This document shows, one piece after another, positions 6,864 to 6,920 of a stretch of DNA of 6,920 nt. How positions within the stretch are numbered: position 1 is the first letter of the stretch; every line of letters begins with the position of its first letter. Location: NCBI GenBank assembly GCA_024636405.1, contig JAGXHC010000239.1, forward strand, positions 1 to 6,920. Direction: 5' to 3'. The notes below the pieces were generated by a model. That model was not told the origin of the DNA and made no database searches. It saw nothing but the letters and a program-made list of their open reading frames with translations. The position numbers were made by a program, and so were the translations under genes. This DNA comes from Sulfitobacter sp. (GTDB taxonomy: Bacteria; Pseudomonadota; Alphaproteobacteria; Rhodobacterales; Rhodobacteraceae).

Positions 6864-6920
6864 ATGAAAAAACTGGTCCCTGTCTTGAGTCTGCTTGTGT
6901 TTGCGGTCGCCTGTGCGCCG
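6864..6920 (+). CDS. Probable lipoprotein, N-terminal 19 codons only; runs off the right edge
   Basis: ATG at 6864 opens MKKLVPVLSLLVFAVACAP to the end of the window. It has a lysine-rich n-region, a hydrophobic core of about 12 residues and a plausible lipobox, F-A-V-A-C, with Cys17 as the lipidated residue. This is a type II signal peptide for a membrane-anchored lipoprotein. The sequence GTGGGGGG directly precedes the ATG and could act as a ribosome site, although the spacing is very short. Nothing of the mature domain is visible, so no function can be given. It is divergent from trkA across a 135-nt gap. The N-terminal pattern is convincing, but a 19-codon frame could still be chance. Confidence 0.65.
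   Translation, partial: MKKLVPVLSLLVFAVACAP

Noticed and set aside
1..6920. Novel defence, mobile or CRISPR-like system
   Set aside because: Each substantial coding stretch maps to a familiar family. There are no direct-repeat arrays, insertion-sequence ends or integrase/transposase remnants visible.

Overview
The window looks like chromosomal core DNA from a GC-rich alphaproteobacterium, most likely a member of the Rhodobacteraceae (Roseobacter-like). This rests on the trkA-trkH-hfq-hflX gene order, the short Hfq of 79 residues beginning [13 protein letters not shown], and the overall codon and GC character. The taxonomic call is an inference from protein style; no database was searched.

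Layout, left to right. Positions 2-916 (+) hold the C-terminal two thirds or less of a penicillin acylase-family (S45) hydrolase, cut by the left edge. It overlaps by ATGA with a RluE-type 23S rRNA pseudouridine synthase (916-1479, +). Ten bases later the strand polarity flips. Everything from 1490 to 6728 is on the minus strand, and in transcription order it reads trkA (5352-6728), trkH (3659-5215), hfq (3280-3519), hflX (1985-3283), then a small DUF2177-type membrane protein (1490-1891). At the right edge (6864 onward, +), divergent from trkA, the first 19 codons of a probable lipoprotein are visible.

Functionally, TrkA (cytosolic NAD-binding RCK regulator) and TrkH (membrane pore) form a K+ uptake system. 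Hfq is the RNA chaperone for small RNAs, and HflX is a ribosome-associated GTPase. hfq and hflX overlap by 4 nt, hflX starting at TTG, and are surely co-transcribed. The trkA-trkH and trkH-hfq gaps are 136 and 139 nt, so internal promoters or RNA processing are possible there.

I see no mobile element, CRISPR array, tRNA, rRNA or defence-like gene, and no convincing undescribed system. The items most worth a second look are non-coding. One is a perfect 20-bp palindrome (30 bp with one mismatch) that abuts the trkH ribosome binding site. Another is a run of three inverted repeats, including a perfect 18-bp AT-rich palindrome, between hflX and the DUF2177 gene. The third is a pair of C7/C8 tracts in the hfq leader. 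Every stretch without a gene is shorter than 150 bases.
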